Shown here in pieces: positions 15,138-27,660 of a DNA stretch of 64,000 bases; the first letter of the stretch is position 1, and every line of letters starts with the position of its first letter. Made by a program: the position numbers and the translations under genes. The DNA is from Adiantum capillus-veneris (taxonomy: Eukaryota > Streptophyta > Polypodiopsida > Polypodiales > Pteridaceae): assembly GCA_014529385.2 (NCBI GenBank), contig CM043946.1:18354077-18418076 (forward strand), in the 5' to 3' direction. The notes under the pieces were generated by a model. It was given only the letters and a program-made list of their open reading frames with translations, searched no databases and was not told where the DNA came from.

Positions 15138-16452
15138 CGCTCACAATGTTATATGACTGAATAGACAAGGGCTTTCATCATTGGGAGAGGAACAAACTCT
15201 TCAACATATTACCCCTACCCGACCTTTGCATTTGTGGTCCTAGGAGACTCTTGAGGTTCCTCAGGGTAAGGGGATCTCTCTTCTTGCAGCACATCAAAGG
15301 GGTTGTGGAGCGGGATGGCACCAGTCGCCCCTTTCATTTTCACTAGGGGTGCGGAGAAGACTATCCATTTCAAGGCTCGATAAATCTCCGGTGATATGTA
15401 TTCTCTTGCCAACACCTTCGGGCCTTTTGACCCTCTTCAGTCCTAATATCTTCACAGCCAACGTAGTTGTTACTGTCACAAGCTTAGGTGTGGTTACACG
15501 ACAGACCAATGAATTATCTTTGTGGGGGCGCTCCTGGATTTGCATTGTGAAGCTTTGCACCTCTACAATCTTTGCTTGCAATTTGGTGACTTCATTGTCA
15601 CAAATCATAGCCTCTTTTTCCTCCCCTATTCTTGTCCCTTTGCAACTCTTTACCTATTTCTCACCCCCTTCCCACTATTGTTTCCTTGATAGGGACATGA
15701 TTAACATTCCTTGAACCGAGGGTCTAGGATGGGGGTCTCTGAATCTACTTTTGAGTGGAAAGATTGGAGATGGCCTTCCAGTAACCATTTGTTTAAATGT
15801 CACAAAGAATATTTGAAATCCACAATGGCCTAGTTTTATGAAGATATTTCTATGGAAGGTACTTTGAGGAGCCTTGCCGATAGGCGTCAAGATACAAGCA
15901 TGCGGTATCGGGTCTGATAGATGCTTAGGGTTCAGATTCGCTAGTGAAGACCTCCCCACCTGCTCATAGAATTTTCAATTATTAGAGGCCTAGCAGGAAA
16001 AGTTTGCAAATGGATACAAAGAATGTGGAAGATAGGTTTTTTTAAGAAGGATTTGTGCCTCAGTGGGAAACAGTTTTAAAGTTTTTCACTGCTTATATAT
16101 ACTCAAATTGTCAAATATTATTTCTTCAAAAATATTTGGAAGACCATAGTGGCCTCTCTGTGGCTAGCTTCTCAAAGATTGTACAAGAAAGTAAGGATAT
16201 AATATGTGTGGTAACTAAAGGGTATAAATCAGATGATTGCATTAGGGAAACTCTCACCATCCGATCAAGGCGTGTTGTGTAAAGGTTTAGGTGCTTGGTA
16301 GCAGTACTCTCTCGGGTATTTTTGACTAAGTTCTGATGTAGCATTCTATCCCTTAAGGCTCGACATGAGCTTGAGGTTGTTTTTTAATTCTCTTTGTGAC
16401 ATTATAATACAATAACCACTCACAATTGTGAGTTTTGAAGAAAAAAAAAGAT
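15138..16452 (+). pseudogene. LINE 3' region, plus strand (composite C1)
   Basis: A broken reading frame ending at TAA 16280-16282 resembles the C-terminus of a plant L1-type reverse transcriptase protein, including the zf-RVT-like region (IFLWKVL near 15840, CGIGSDRCLGFR near 15900, then ...LIEFSIIRAL and KWIQRMW in the second copy). The UTR ends in an A-rich tail at 16437-16452. The 5' end is cut by the LTR of element A. The same sequence recurs at 50838-51680. There are many stops and shifts. Confidence 0.65.
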
Positions 16453-16494
16453 TACCCCAAGATGGGCTAACTTATACTTGAAGGATCTGCTCAC

Positions 16495-17230
16495 TTCAAA
16501 ATAAGTTTTTTTTTGTTTTGCAAACCTCACAATTGTGAGTGATTGTATTATAAAGCCACCAATAGATATAAAAATCAACCTCAAGGTGAAGCCAAGCCTT
16601 GAGGGATAGAGGGTTACATTTGAGCTTAGTTACAAGTACCTAGTAGCTTACTATTGTGAACAATTGAATCCTTTACAAAGCAGGGCTTGATCGGATGGGG
16701 AGGGTTTTCCTAAGCCACTCATCCGAGCTATGCCTTTTACTTACCACATATATTAACTCCTTGATCTCTGGTACAATCTCTAAGAAGCTAGCCAGAGAGA
16801 GGTTGCTAGAAGGATCGGCTCACTTCAAAATAAGTTTTTTTCTTTTTTTGCAAAACTCACAGTTGTGAGTGATTGTATTATAAAGTCACCAATAGATATA
16901 CAAATCAACTTCAAGCTCATGCCAAGCCTTGAGGGATAGAGGGTTACATTCGAGCTTAGTTACAAGTACCTAGTAGCTTACTATTGTGAACAACTGAATC
17001 TTTTACAAAGCAGAGCTCGATCGGATGGGGAGGGTTGTCCTAAGCCACTCATCCAAGCTATGTATTTTACTTACCACATATATTAACTCCTTGATCTCTG
17101 GTACAATATCTAAGAAGCTAGCCAGAGAGAGGTTGTTATCAAAGACATGACAGTTCCTGGCCTTTCAAATATGTTAACTCTAACGGACACTCTATCACCT
17201 TCGACGGATGCCTTATTATTTATTTGATTG
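16495..17230 (-). pseudogene. LINE 3' ends, minus strand, tail-to-tail with the plus-strand copy
   Basis: This is the reverse complement of a related LINE tail, including coding-like sequence (SLASFLEIV), the UTR and a T-rich block where the poly(A) would be. In C1 the block occurs twice in tandem (about 16495-16805 and 16827-17130). C2 has one copy. The plus and minus tails share about 100-bp inverted arms containing CTCACAATTGTGAG. Confidence 0.65.
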
Positions 17231-18416
17231 TGTCATGGACCGGGCTTGTCGGTCCAATAGGTGTGTAGGTGATTGTTGATGAGAGGCACACCACTTATCT
17301 TATTTTTACACTGTTTTTACAATGTGGTGCCCATGTGTGAATGTGTCAAGCTCTTATAAAAGGTCTATGTCATAAAATTTTCATTCTTTGAGTGCAAGCT
17401 AAGAAGTGCTCTTGCTCTACCTCATTCTCCTCCTTTCCGTGCTCACGTGTGTGTGTATGCATGCTTGAGAGAGAGAGAGAGAGATCATTGTGACGGCATC
17501 GACGGCGGCGGCGGCTCCTTCTTCTTTGTGACACAAGATCCTTCATGACGAAAGCATTGAGCGATGAGGGACACATCGTTGCCCCTTTGAGATTGATAGG
17601 ACTATCTAGTTGTGTGCTTGCATCCTTTTGAGGCTCGCACATAGTGCACAGCCAAATTTCCAGCCTTGGACATGTGCGGCAAAGCGCACATTTTGGGCAC
17701 CGTTTCCATGGACTGCCTTGCAGTAAGCTTGAGGGGTCCTCGATGATACCTCTTGAAGCCATTTTCTCATCTATTTTAGCTTTTGTCTGAGTTGTGTTAG
17801 ATCTGTTAGTGGCTGTAATGTGTAGGTTTAGCAGGATTTGTGAGAATCTCATAGTGCTAAAATGTGCAGGTTTTTGTTAAGTTCTATAATGTGTAGGCAT
17901 TAGCAGGTCTATTATTTAGTGTTTAGTTATGTAATGTGCCGTAGACAATGAGCAGTACAATAGATAGTGAGAAGGTTGATTGTGTGTAGTTTATTGTGAT
18001 AGGTAGTGTGTGAGCAGTGGTAATTAGTGTTAGCAGTGACAATTAATGTTAACTAGCTCTATTAGTTGTAGGTAGGTTAGACAGAGTTTCCAAATTAGAC
18101 TAGGACCTCAAGCGAATGAAGGGAATGTGGGACAAGTTCCATAAGTCCTACATCATCCCCTTCACACTCACCCTTTGGACTTACTAATTTTAGCCTTCTT
18201 CTCAAGACTAAGAAAAGATTGTTTTCAAAATTCCAAGGGATTTATGTAATTGAATTGGGTGCTATAAAGCACATCACGTCCCTCTAGCCAAGACGCTCGT
18301 TTTGAGCTATTTAACATGCCATATTCCATGGCTTGGTTAGAAAAAAGGACAAAAAATAACAAAACAAATTGGGTTATAAACACCTAAAACCTAGGTGAGC
18401 GGCCTTCACGGGCACT
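17231..18416 (+). other. Promoter-like leader or LTR of the composite-C gag element
   Basis: Shared with 52128-53385. It contains a TATA box (TATAAAAG, 17355), a GA microsatellite at 17465-17484 and several stretches of GTGTAG-rich sequence. It lies upstream of gag, so it may be the LTR and leader of that element. I could not find LTR boundaries or a second copy downstream. Confidence 0.45.
17355..17362 (+). promoter_or_regulatory. TATA box candidate
   Basis: TATAAAAG, also present in the second copy at 52265 as TATAAAAA. About 40-60 bases downstream is a CT-rich start-like region. Confidence 0.4.
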
Positions 18417-18506
18417 TCAAAGGACACCCCTAGCACCTCAATCCTAGATGGAGCGTTTCTAAATGAAAATTGGGAGTATGAAATACAAACGGAGACTTTG
18501 ATCTAC
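18417..18506 (+). pseudogene. Composite C1 gag fragment, left of solo LTR
   Basis: Matches 54064-54153 of the C2 gag. The 673 bp of gag present at 53391-54063 are missing here. The reading frame is interrupted at 18506 by solo LTR D. Confidence 0.75.
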
Positions 18507-21111
18507 TGATAACCGTTTTTCAGCTTTCCATAATTGCCATAGTAAGCTACCTCACCCTATCAAGTCACTCAAACATTTTGGTTATCCCTACCATTTCACT
18601 GTACATAGGCATGTGTGAGTTAGGGGACTTTTCCCATATCTTCTTAAAAACCCTTAATTAGCTAGTCACTGGGCTAGTTGAGCCAAAAAAATAAAAAAAT
18701 AATAAAAAATATAAGTATATTATGGCCCATTTGTGTGTAAATATTTCATTGTATATAGGGCCTAAATAAAAGGATTTTTCATAATTATTTTGGTATTTAT
18801 TTAAATATTTCTACCTATGGTGTGTTATTTATGCTATGTAAATTGACTCACCATTACTATATTTTTTCTTACCATTTTACATACTCTTTATTCCATATAA
18901 AAATAATTTCATGCAAGCTTCTCTTATTTTTGGTGTAACTCCATCCCAACAAAAATCCAAAAAAACTAGTTTATTTATGTGTATATTTTTTCACTATTGT
19001 CATTTTTCCTTCCTACTTCTATTCTCTATTACTCTCATAAATTAGACCACCAAAAATATTCATCTTTTTATGGTAGACTTATAATGAGAGAGATTTATTT
19101 TGACCCCTTTATATTTTTTCCACCTATATTATTTATATTTGACATGTATATATTTTTTTAGACCCCTCAATATTTGATTTTCTTAGTTGTACTATTCACT
19201 TATATCATGATCTCAACAATATCTTCAATTATAGACCTACCAAATAAGGTCAAGGGTATGTGGCATGCATGCATGCACCATGGGGAGCTCACTCTTGGAG
19301 ATATTCAAAAGAATCATCCAAAGAAGGACCTCACAAGGACCTTGTGCAGGGAAAAAAACAGTCGGTTTTGCTGAATTTTTAAAGATCACATGCTCCCCAA
19401 ATTTGAAAAGGGGATACAAACAAAAGTTGTAGCTCGTGAGTTGAACTTTCATCTCAAATTTTTTCATATTTTTTTGAGCTACGAGCTGTGAGCTATGATT
19501 TTATTGGTGGACCCCAGTTTGCCCATGCTATGCAGCCACACTCCCTCTTCCACTTTATCATTTTCCTCTTTCACACACACTCCTCCCTCTCCTTCCCACT
19601 CCCAAACGTGCAACTCCCATGTATTAATTCACCCTTTTCACCATTGCCACATCTCTCACACCTCCATAGCCTTCATCCTCCATTTCTACACCCTATGTGT
19701 CCCCCTTTCTCTCTACATATATGTCCATATTACCATACTCTCTTTAGCTTTGTAAAGAACTTCAAAAAAATCAGCAGAAATCCAAGGATAACCTCTGCAA
19801 ATGAAGGCTTTTATCATGAATTTTCCAAGGTTTGAAGATAACATAGCTTCATCGACACGCGTTACTTCGCCATGCTGACTGCTTCTTCTTCCGGTGATGT
19901 AAAGAGGTGAATGTCAACTTCTCCAAAGCTTCAACCTCTCTTTACAAGCTCATCCATTCTCTAACTTTTCTCATCATATATCTCACCATTTGGTGAATGA
20001 TTTTGTAAATATTTTTTAGTGATAATTACTAACTACTAACCACTAACCTTATTGTAAAATGCACCCTCTACTAGAGTAGGCACTCCCAAATTATTCACTC
20101 AATCCTCTCTCCTATCATCCTCAATAATTCTCTTCCCTTGAGCCCACATCCATGTGACTCAAAGGACAAGAGAGACCCACCCTCATATAAAAAAATAAAA
20201 AAAATATGCATAATCTTTTATTCCTTCAAATAAACTTGATTAGGCCTAATCCTAATCGGGGCTTCTAAAACCTATAAATAGAGCCCTTCTCTCCCTTGTA
20301 AATCATCACATGATCACACTACACCACACCATTCTCAACACATAACACACCACCCTTCAAGCCTAGTTTTGTAGAGTGTGTGCATCGTGAGTGCTCTATT
20401 CCATCATTACACATAAGTGCATGGAGAAGCTTGAAGTTAGTTATGCCATCTAGAGGAGTGGAGTGATAGTATACTCTGCAATCACACTTGTAGCCTACTC
20501 ATGTCCATAAATAAGATTCATAGTTTTGGGTGCAATTGTATGCTGCAACTAGGACTCTTCTCTCCAAATTGACTTGATAAGTTGGCTCATCAGGTGGTTG
20601 AAGGTATATTGTCCTTGACGTTTTTTGTGTCATTTCATGCCTGGTGGTTTGAGGGCTTGTTGAATTGTTTGCCTAAAAGGTCAATTGTAAGAGGGTGCTC
20701 GGTGAGAGGGCTCCCGTGACCCTAAGACAATTTGTGTATCGATAACAAGGTCAAGTTTTGTGTTGTCTCTCTGTTTCTCATCAAGCTTTGTGTGCATCTA
20801 GTCTTTAAGGCTAAGACTGAGTTGCTCAAGTTGATTTGTGCGCTTTACCTCTCTCTGGCGTGGTGAATGTTTGTGTTTGGTGTGTGTGGCTATCTTGCAT
20901 TCCCCTCTCTTTGTGCGTTTGAGTACAAGGAGATATCACGTGCGTCCTAGTTCGCATCTACAACTAGGTGGTGCCCCTTTTCTTGTTTGGTTTCTGGTTG
21001 TGGGTTGTTGTTGTCTTTGATTGTGCTTGCCCCAACCCCAATTGAGCAGCAAAGGATCCTCCAAGGGTGTTTAGAGGCCGCTCTTCTTGTTGCCCGCCCC
21101 GGACCGCCTCA
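18507..21111 (+). mobile_element. Element D: 2.6-kb solo LTR
   Basis: The sequence starts TGATAACC and ends CCGCCTCA, with CTAC on both sides (18503-18506 and 21112-21115). C2 is continuous across this point (54153/54154), which shows this is an insertion. There is no internal coding region, so it is a solo LTR, probably formed by recombination between two LTRs. Reading frames inside are short and not protein-like. The orientation is inferred from the TATA box. Confidence 0.85.
20273..20280 (+). promoter_or_regulatory. TATA box of solo LTR D
   Basis: TATAAATA in CCTATAAATAGAGCCC, a good plant core promoter match inside the solo LTR. This supports plus-strand orientation. Confidence 0.6.
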
Positions 21112-21115
21112 CTAC

Positions 21116-21397
21116 CTATACACAAGTCACACCTATCACGTGGGTCGGTTAGATATCCTAAAACCCACACTGGAAGCTACTATCGTAGAGGAGCAACAGC
21201 AAAGAGTTTGTGATGTCATCCATAGGGTTATTAAGTTGGAGAGGCAAAAAAGGGGGATACATATGCCTTCAACGGGTCTCATGAGATTCTTGAATATAGG
21301 GAAGGCTAGGAAACCAACTTTATCACAAATAGAGACTCCCTCAATAAGCCCAATGGATCCTCCATATGTTTTTTTCCAGGGGTCTCAGTACAATTGG
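21116..21397 (+). pseudogene. Composite C1 gag fragment, right of solo LTR
   Basis: Matches 54154-54430 of C2. The match stops at about 21397, where the candidate DNA transposon E begins. It encodes a charged segment (VCDVIHRVIKLERQKRG) of unknown fold. Confidence 0.75.
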
Positions 21398-21410
21398 GAA
21401 TGTGACAAAG

Positions 21411-21682
21411 AGATAGATTCTCAAGAAAATGGTGGTGTTGAGAAACACCTTTGAAATTTTTTAAATTTTTTATTTTTATGTGGGTGTTTCAAAACACTTT
21501 ATAAAAGAGATAGATTCTCAAGAAAATGGTGGTGCTGAGAAACACCTTTTAAAATATTTATTTTTATGTGGGTGTTTCAAAACACTTCATAAAAGAGATA
21601 GACTCTCAAGAAAATGGTGGTGTTGAGAAACACCTTTTAAAATTTTTATTTTTATGTGGGTGTTTAAAAATACTTCATTAAA
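21411..21682 (+). repeat. Three tandem ~90-bp hairpin repeats at the left end of E
   Basis: Units start at 21411, 21508 and 21596 (periods 97 and 88). Each has GGTGTTGAGAAACACC-type and GTGTTTCAAAACAC-type inverted repeats. Related hairpins appear inverted at the right end of E. Confidence 0.85.
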
Positions 21683-21728
21683 TCATGCATAAGCTGGGAA
21701 AATAAAACAATGAGCAATATATGATATG

Positions 21729-24700
21729 CTATTCAATTTCTCCTATTAAGCTAGCCTGTGCCTTCTCCACGACATTTGATGGGATCTTGATTGTTTCTGC
21801 AATTCTTCCACCCCTTGGAGTCCATGACCATACAATTGTATCAACACACTCCCAGCGCTTTGGGTCAGCAAGATTGCAGCACCAACTCTTTTTCCAACAA
21901 TCCTCATACTGTTCTTGGATTGTGGGATTTGTTTTTCAATGTTTTGGTGCCCAATACTGAATCAAAACTTTCTTGTAGTTAGGAGATGATTTGTCTACAT
22001 CAACGTTTGACTCTGCCACTTCTAGCCATATCAGATATTCAGGATTTGCGGGTCTCACAAGAACAAGATCCCCTTTCTTACATCAATTTGAGGCCTAAAG
22101 GCCTCTTGTAGCCTTGCACTTTGAGGACCAACATAGTGATCATTCAATTCTTCATATCCTTGAAACTCATCTCTGTCTTCCTCTATCTCTTGCATTTGAT
22201 GACTCTCTATAGTCTTTGGCCAAAATGTTGTATATTCACCAATGTGTTTATTGGTTGGTTGTTCAAGCTCATTAATTATGTTTTTCCAATAAATAATAAC
22301 TGGCTCCATGTATTTTGTGGAGTCATGGTCCTTTCCCTTTAATAGAGAACATCTTCTCCAAAATTCAAGATATGACTTAATCCCTCGAATAACAAGCGGA
22401 CTATCTCTCACATAGTCTGCTATAGGTACCACATCTGGACAGCATATTGGTAATTTTGGTTTTCCCTGGTCATCTTTTTTCCACAACTCAATTCCCAACT
22501 CCTTTGGCATCCAATCAGGTGATTTGGGATGAATTTTGTACTGTATTACTGGGACTTCACCGTGCATATAGAAACGAAATTGAAGTGGCTTAGAGTGTCC
22601 GACTAGAGCATCTTGTCCGTCACACATGTACCATTGCACAAAGGATTTAAATTCGGGAACTTGTGTCATCAAAAATGGTGCTGGAGCTGAGCTTTCACAT
22701 TTTTGAAAATGTTCCATCAGACGTGGAAAAGTGAATGTCATTGCTGTTCCTCGCAATCTTTCTGAGAACCTACTAAACGTTGCATCTATGTCCTCATGTG
22801 TATGACCCACCATTAAGAATCCCAAATGAACGGTTTTGAAAACTCGTTTTGCTACTAACAAGGATAAGTTGCAAATAAATATCGATTTTTATTCTCTCCT
22901 GCACAAGTATCTAGCTGTAGCAAAATATTCTCAGGCAATTTTTGAAATGTAGGAGTGGATATGGTATCCACAACACATTGAGAGGAAGTTGATTGTATGT
23001 GTACAATGTCTTCATTACATCCTTGGATGGCCAACGGTGGTGTCATTGTTGATGCATTCCTCTCATGCTCTTGCTTCATTTTTTTTGGGAGGTCTAGAGC
23101 TCTCCTTGAGTTCAATGCATTGAATAACGTTACATTGCTACGTGGCATACCATCATGGCATAAATCTGCTAGTCCATGTTTTGCTTTTCTTTCCAGATTC
23201 TGTAAGCATAATGCAAGGGAACCAATTGTAGCATTGGGATCTGAAGGCCATAGACCATTAAGTGAGAAGTGACCATACATTCCATGACCATGTCCATGTG
23301 TGATCATACCTGTTAATGATACTTGCAATTGATATGCATTCGCATAATCTTTTGAGTTCACATGCAACCTAGGTATTGCTGTCTTTTTTTTATCCATTTT
23401 ATCATGTATAATGCATAAATACTTATCCTTTTGCAACTGGGAGAACTTACGCTAGGTGTAGTACACATTCCTACAACTTTGTTGTTGCAACATGTGAATT
23501 CGACGTTCATCCTTCAAACATGCAATCATCTCGTCATCCTTTGTTGACTCTAGTTGAGATTTTATCCAACTACACACAACAAATTTGGAGAACTCACTTG
23601 TTTTTGACAATGTCACATTAGCAAACTCTGTATTCCAAATCCTATTGAATGTCCTGCTAGACATTGGCTTGAGACTCATACTATCAAGTTTTTTATTGAC
23701 ATCATGTAAAATGTCTAATTGCTTGTACGTGTTTGGTATTGCAAGCAAAGTTTCCCTAGTACCATCTTCCATGGTTCTACTCTTATGTGGCATTCTCTCT
23801 AAGTTTTCATCAACAAAAGAGCGCATCAATGCCCTTCCCATGTCTATATAGTCTCTTCCTTTTCTCATGACACCATCATTACCATGTACTGAGCGTCTAA
23901 CCCCATTCTCAAAATGTTCACGATAACGATAAAGTGAAGTTTTTGGAATGCCATGAATTTTGTACCAAGCTCTACTGCAAACCTCACTGCCATTAAAAGA
24001 AAACACATAGCATGTCTTTGTAGTTGTTTTGTTCTCATGCCATGCAGTCAACATTGTATCATACACATAGTTTGTTCTATTTTGCAAACTCTGTCCCCAA
24101 AATTCATTGCGCATAGCCATGACCTTATCTCGATTGGCATATTGACAACACCTTTTGGAACAACAATCTATGGTTGAAACAAGCTGGACAGATGCTAGGG
24201 ATGCTTGATTGGATCTCTTAGAAGCTTTCACTGACATTTTTGGCTTCCTATTTACAAAAGAAATATTTCCGCTTTTTTGAAATAGGCTCTACCAAATAAG
24301 CTGATTCAATGCATGTGTCTTGTAATGCATGCATAGCATGTAGATCCTCATAGCATAACAATTCTTTTCCATCCATAGTTGTCGCTGTCTTGATAGGCCA
24401 ACAAACTAGATTAATTCTGCATACACTAGCTTCTACCGAAATAGTAACCTCATCTGCATAGGATGTTTCGATACCAATACCAATGTTATCTTCACCTAGC
24501 TCACGAAAGTTTACAGAGTCAAACGGACACACATACATGACAACCCCTTTGGCTAGTGCATGTGTTTTGCTTTCATCCCAAAGTTAAACCCTCTTATCCT
24601 TCCAAACCTCTCTGTAGCTCATTCCATTACATTGTGCATCCAATGCTCCTTCTGCTTTGTCAGCCTCATGCATAGAAGCCCCTTTGTACTGCATCTCATT

Positions 24701-24955
24701 TATATGTTGCAACAACCCACTACTCCATTTCACAATACTATGAAAAGCATCTCCCACTGTCAATGCATCCATTGTTGGAAAAGGGATGAGTGCTTTCTTT
24801 TCAAAACACAAATCAACTGACACTGATACATTGCCTTCCCCAATAAGCATGCCAGAACAATATGCACTTGGATTTCTTTCAAATACAGTCCCAATGGCAA
24901 CCTTTTGTGTTGCTACAACCATGCACACTCTATCACCATGATTGAAATTAGCCAT
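21729..24955 (-). pseudogene. DUF8039-like plus DUF7869-type putative transposase, broken
   Basis: Read from 24955 down. The first part (GDRVCMVVATQKVAIGTVF ... PTMDALTVGDAF) resembles DUF8039, a domain seen in plant transposon-related proteins. The central part has a Cys cluster (DCCSKRCC) and CSRAWYKIHGIPKTSLYRYR. The last part has three motifs that may form an RNase-H-fold active site: HDKMD near 23403, LDTCAGENKNR near 22895 and GHTHEDID at 22807-22784. The last is a hallmark of DUF7869 proteins. A C-terminal domain follows (LIWLEV, IQYWAP). Breaks are TAA at 24584, TAG at 23452, TGA at 21936, and frameshifts near 24265, 22868 and 22075. AG just before 24955 suggests a splice acceptor and a lost upstream exon. 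Function as a transposase is inferred. Confidence 0.7.
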
Positions 24956-25069
24956 ACCTGCAAGAAGATTTGCAAGAATATTTGTTAAACAAATCGCTTG
25001 CAGAGTATATTGATTTACGTAGCATAAAGCATAACAAGTATGTATGTAGGTGTTTCATGAGAAGTATAT

Positions 25070-26640
25070 ATAGAGCGTATGCCCTTAGGGCCATAGGGTG
25101 ATATATTTATGTGTTTCATGAAGAGGACATATAGATTCCCCAAGATCACCTCACGGAGTTTCATGTCAAGTATAGATACATCCTATGGCACCCCATGACC
25201 GTACGGCCCTAGGATCTCCAAATGAAACATACGGAAATGTATGGCCCTTGAGCTTATACATTGCAACCCCATGGCCCTAGGGACATAGGATCGGCATAAG
25301 AAACATACGGCAATGTATGGCCCTTGAGCTTATACATTGCAACCCCATGACCCTAGGGCTATAGGCTTTCCAAATGGAACATAGGGCAACATATGGACCT
25401 TGAGTTTATACATTGCCACCCTATGGCCCTAGGGCCACAAGACTTCAAAACATACAAAAAGACAACCTATGGCCCTAAGCCCAAGGGTGTGAGCTCAAGG
25501 GTGGCCAAGATGTCAACGCAGCCCCATGGCCCTGTGACCATAGGATTTCCAAATGGAACATAGGAAAACGTATGTCCCTTGAGCTTATACATTGCCACCC
25601 TATGGCCCTAGGGCCACAAGATCTCACAACATACAAAAAGAAAACGTATGGACAAGATGTCAAAGGTGGCCAAGATGTCAATGCATCCCCATGGCCCTAG
25701 GGTCATAGGATCTCCATATAAGACATGTGGAACCCTATGGCCCTTGAGCTTACATATTGCACCCCATGACCCTATAGGATTCCCAAATGGAACATAGGCA
25801 ATCTATGGCCCTTGAGCTTATACATTGCCACCCTATGGCCACAAGATCTCACAACATACAATAAGACAATCTAAGGCCCCTAAGCTCAAGGGTGTGGGTT
25901 CAAGGGTAGCCAAGATATTAATGCAGCCCCATGGCCCTAGGGCCATAGGATCTCTATATGAGACATGTGGCACCCTATGGCCCTTGAGCTTATACATTGC
26001 CACCCCATTACCCTAGGGCCATAGGATTTCCAAATGGAACATAGGAAATGTATAGCCATTGAGCTTATATATTGCCACCCTATGGCCCTAGGGCCACAAG
26101 ATCTCACAACATATAATAAGACAACCTAAGGTCCCTAAGCTCAAGGGTGTGGGTTTAAGGGTGGCCAAGATGCCAATGCAGCCCCATGGCCCTAGGGCCG
26201 TAGGATCTCCATATGGGACATGTGGCACCCTATGGCCCTTGAGCTTACATATTCCCACCTCATGACCCTAGGGCCATAGGATCTCCAACTAGAACATAGG
26301 GCAACGTATGGCTCTTGAGCTTATACATTGTCGTGACCTTAGGGCCATAGGATCTCCAACTGGAACATAAGGCTATGTATTGGAGCTTATCCATTGTCAC
26401 CCGATGACCCTAGGGCCATAGGATTTCCAAATGGAATATAGGGAAACTTATGGCTGTTGAGCTTATACATTGCCACCCTATGGCCCTAGGTCCACAAGCT
26501 TTCACATTGCCACCGTAGGGCCACAAGGATCTCACAAGATAGAAGAAGAAAACCCTAGGACATCGGATTTTCAAATGGAACCGAGTGCACGCTTTGATCC
26601 TTGACCTCCAACATTGCCGCCCTATGGTGTGAGCCCGGGG
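25070..26640. repeat. Palindrome array 1 of element E
   Basis: Tandem units of about 75 bp carry ATGGCCCTAGGGCCAT-type palindromes separated by linkers such as CTTGAGCTTATACATTGCC and TTTCCAAATGGAACATAGG. The array is degenerate, with occasional higher-order doubling. Reading frames across it change with the repeat and are not genes. Confidence 0.9.
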
Positions 26641-27660
26641 GTGGCTGAGGTGTCTTCATAATAATTTTGGCCATTCAAGGGATACGTAGCAATATCCGCA
26701 AGTGGCATACATTTAAAAATAAAATAAATAATTTAAATAATTTTTTTTTAATAAAAATTACATTGCGAAAAACTTTGTCATAATGGGTTTTCAAATACAC
26801 TTATTGATATCGGACAAAAAAATAGCGCACAATTTTTGGGATAATTTTTTTAAAATTTAGTTATTTTTAGTGTATTTTTTACTATGCAAATTTTGATTCT
26901 GGAGTCAAATTTTGCTTCATGGGTGTCGTTTTACTCGTACTACAAAGATATGGACATTGACAAAGCCTTGCACCAACTTTTTTTTTTCCATACTCTTTTT
27001 TTTTCTGAAAAGCTCTTTCAATTTCGAAGCCGATGAGCTATGTCTCATTTTCACACAAAGCCTAGAACTCTAGTAATCTCGGCTCCAACCCCGTGAAAAC
27101 AGCCCCTAAATTCAAAATTCAAATTTTGAATTTCTAACCTAATCTAACTAACCTTATCTCTCTCTTTATCTCTCTACCACAATTTTTTTCCGCTGTCTCT
27201 CTCTTTCTCTCTCTCATTTCTTGCTCAAAACCTACACAGAAACCTGCACAGAGCTTGTCTTTCTCTGTCTCTCTCTCCCTCTCCCTACGCATATAGTTCT
27301 ATGCCATCGTTGAGATGCGCACAGATCTACGCAAAGCCATCTCCACAACCTTCAACAGAAGGACTGCTGCCGCGACCTCCCAAACACAGATCTGTTACCA
27401 TCATCGTCGCGGCCTCAACACACCTAAGTGACTGCTTGCTACTGCTGCAGCCTCTCTTCATCAAACACAGATTTACTCACAAGTAACCTGTAGAAAGCCT
27501 AATCTTTTGCCCAATTCGGTTTTAATTGTTCTTAATCTAGTTACGTTTTAGTTAAGTTGTGAATCACCTGTCTCTAAAACAATAAACAAAAATCAATAAC
27601 TACATCTCCAAAACTGTAAAACTGTAGACTGTAGAACTATAAAACAGAAAAATCTAATGT
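26641..27660. other. Non-array spacer with AT-rich and CT-rich blocks
   Basis: AT-rich from 26700 to 27130, then CT-rich (TCTCTCTC) from 27150 to 27300, then a mixed block with a 61-codon open frame (27301-27483) that matches nothing I recognise. It could be the promoter or 5' UTR of a lost gene of E, on either strand. It lies between two palindrome arrays. Confidence 0.4.

Noticed and set aside
19488-19835. 115-codon frame in solo LTR D
   Set aside because: Low-complexity His/Pro/Ser-rich translation in an LTR; no similarity I recognise.
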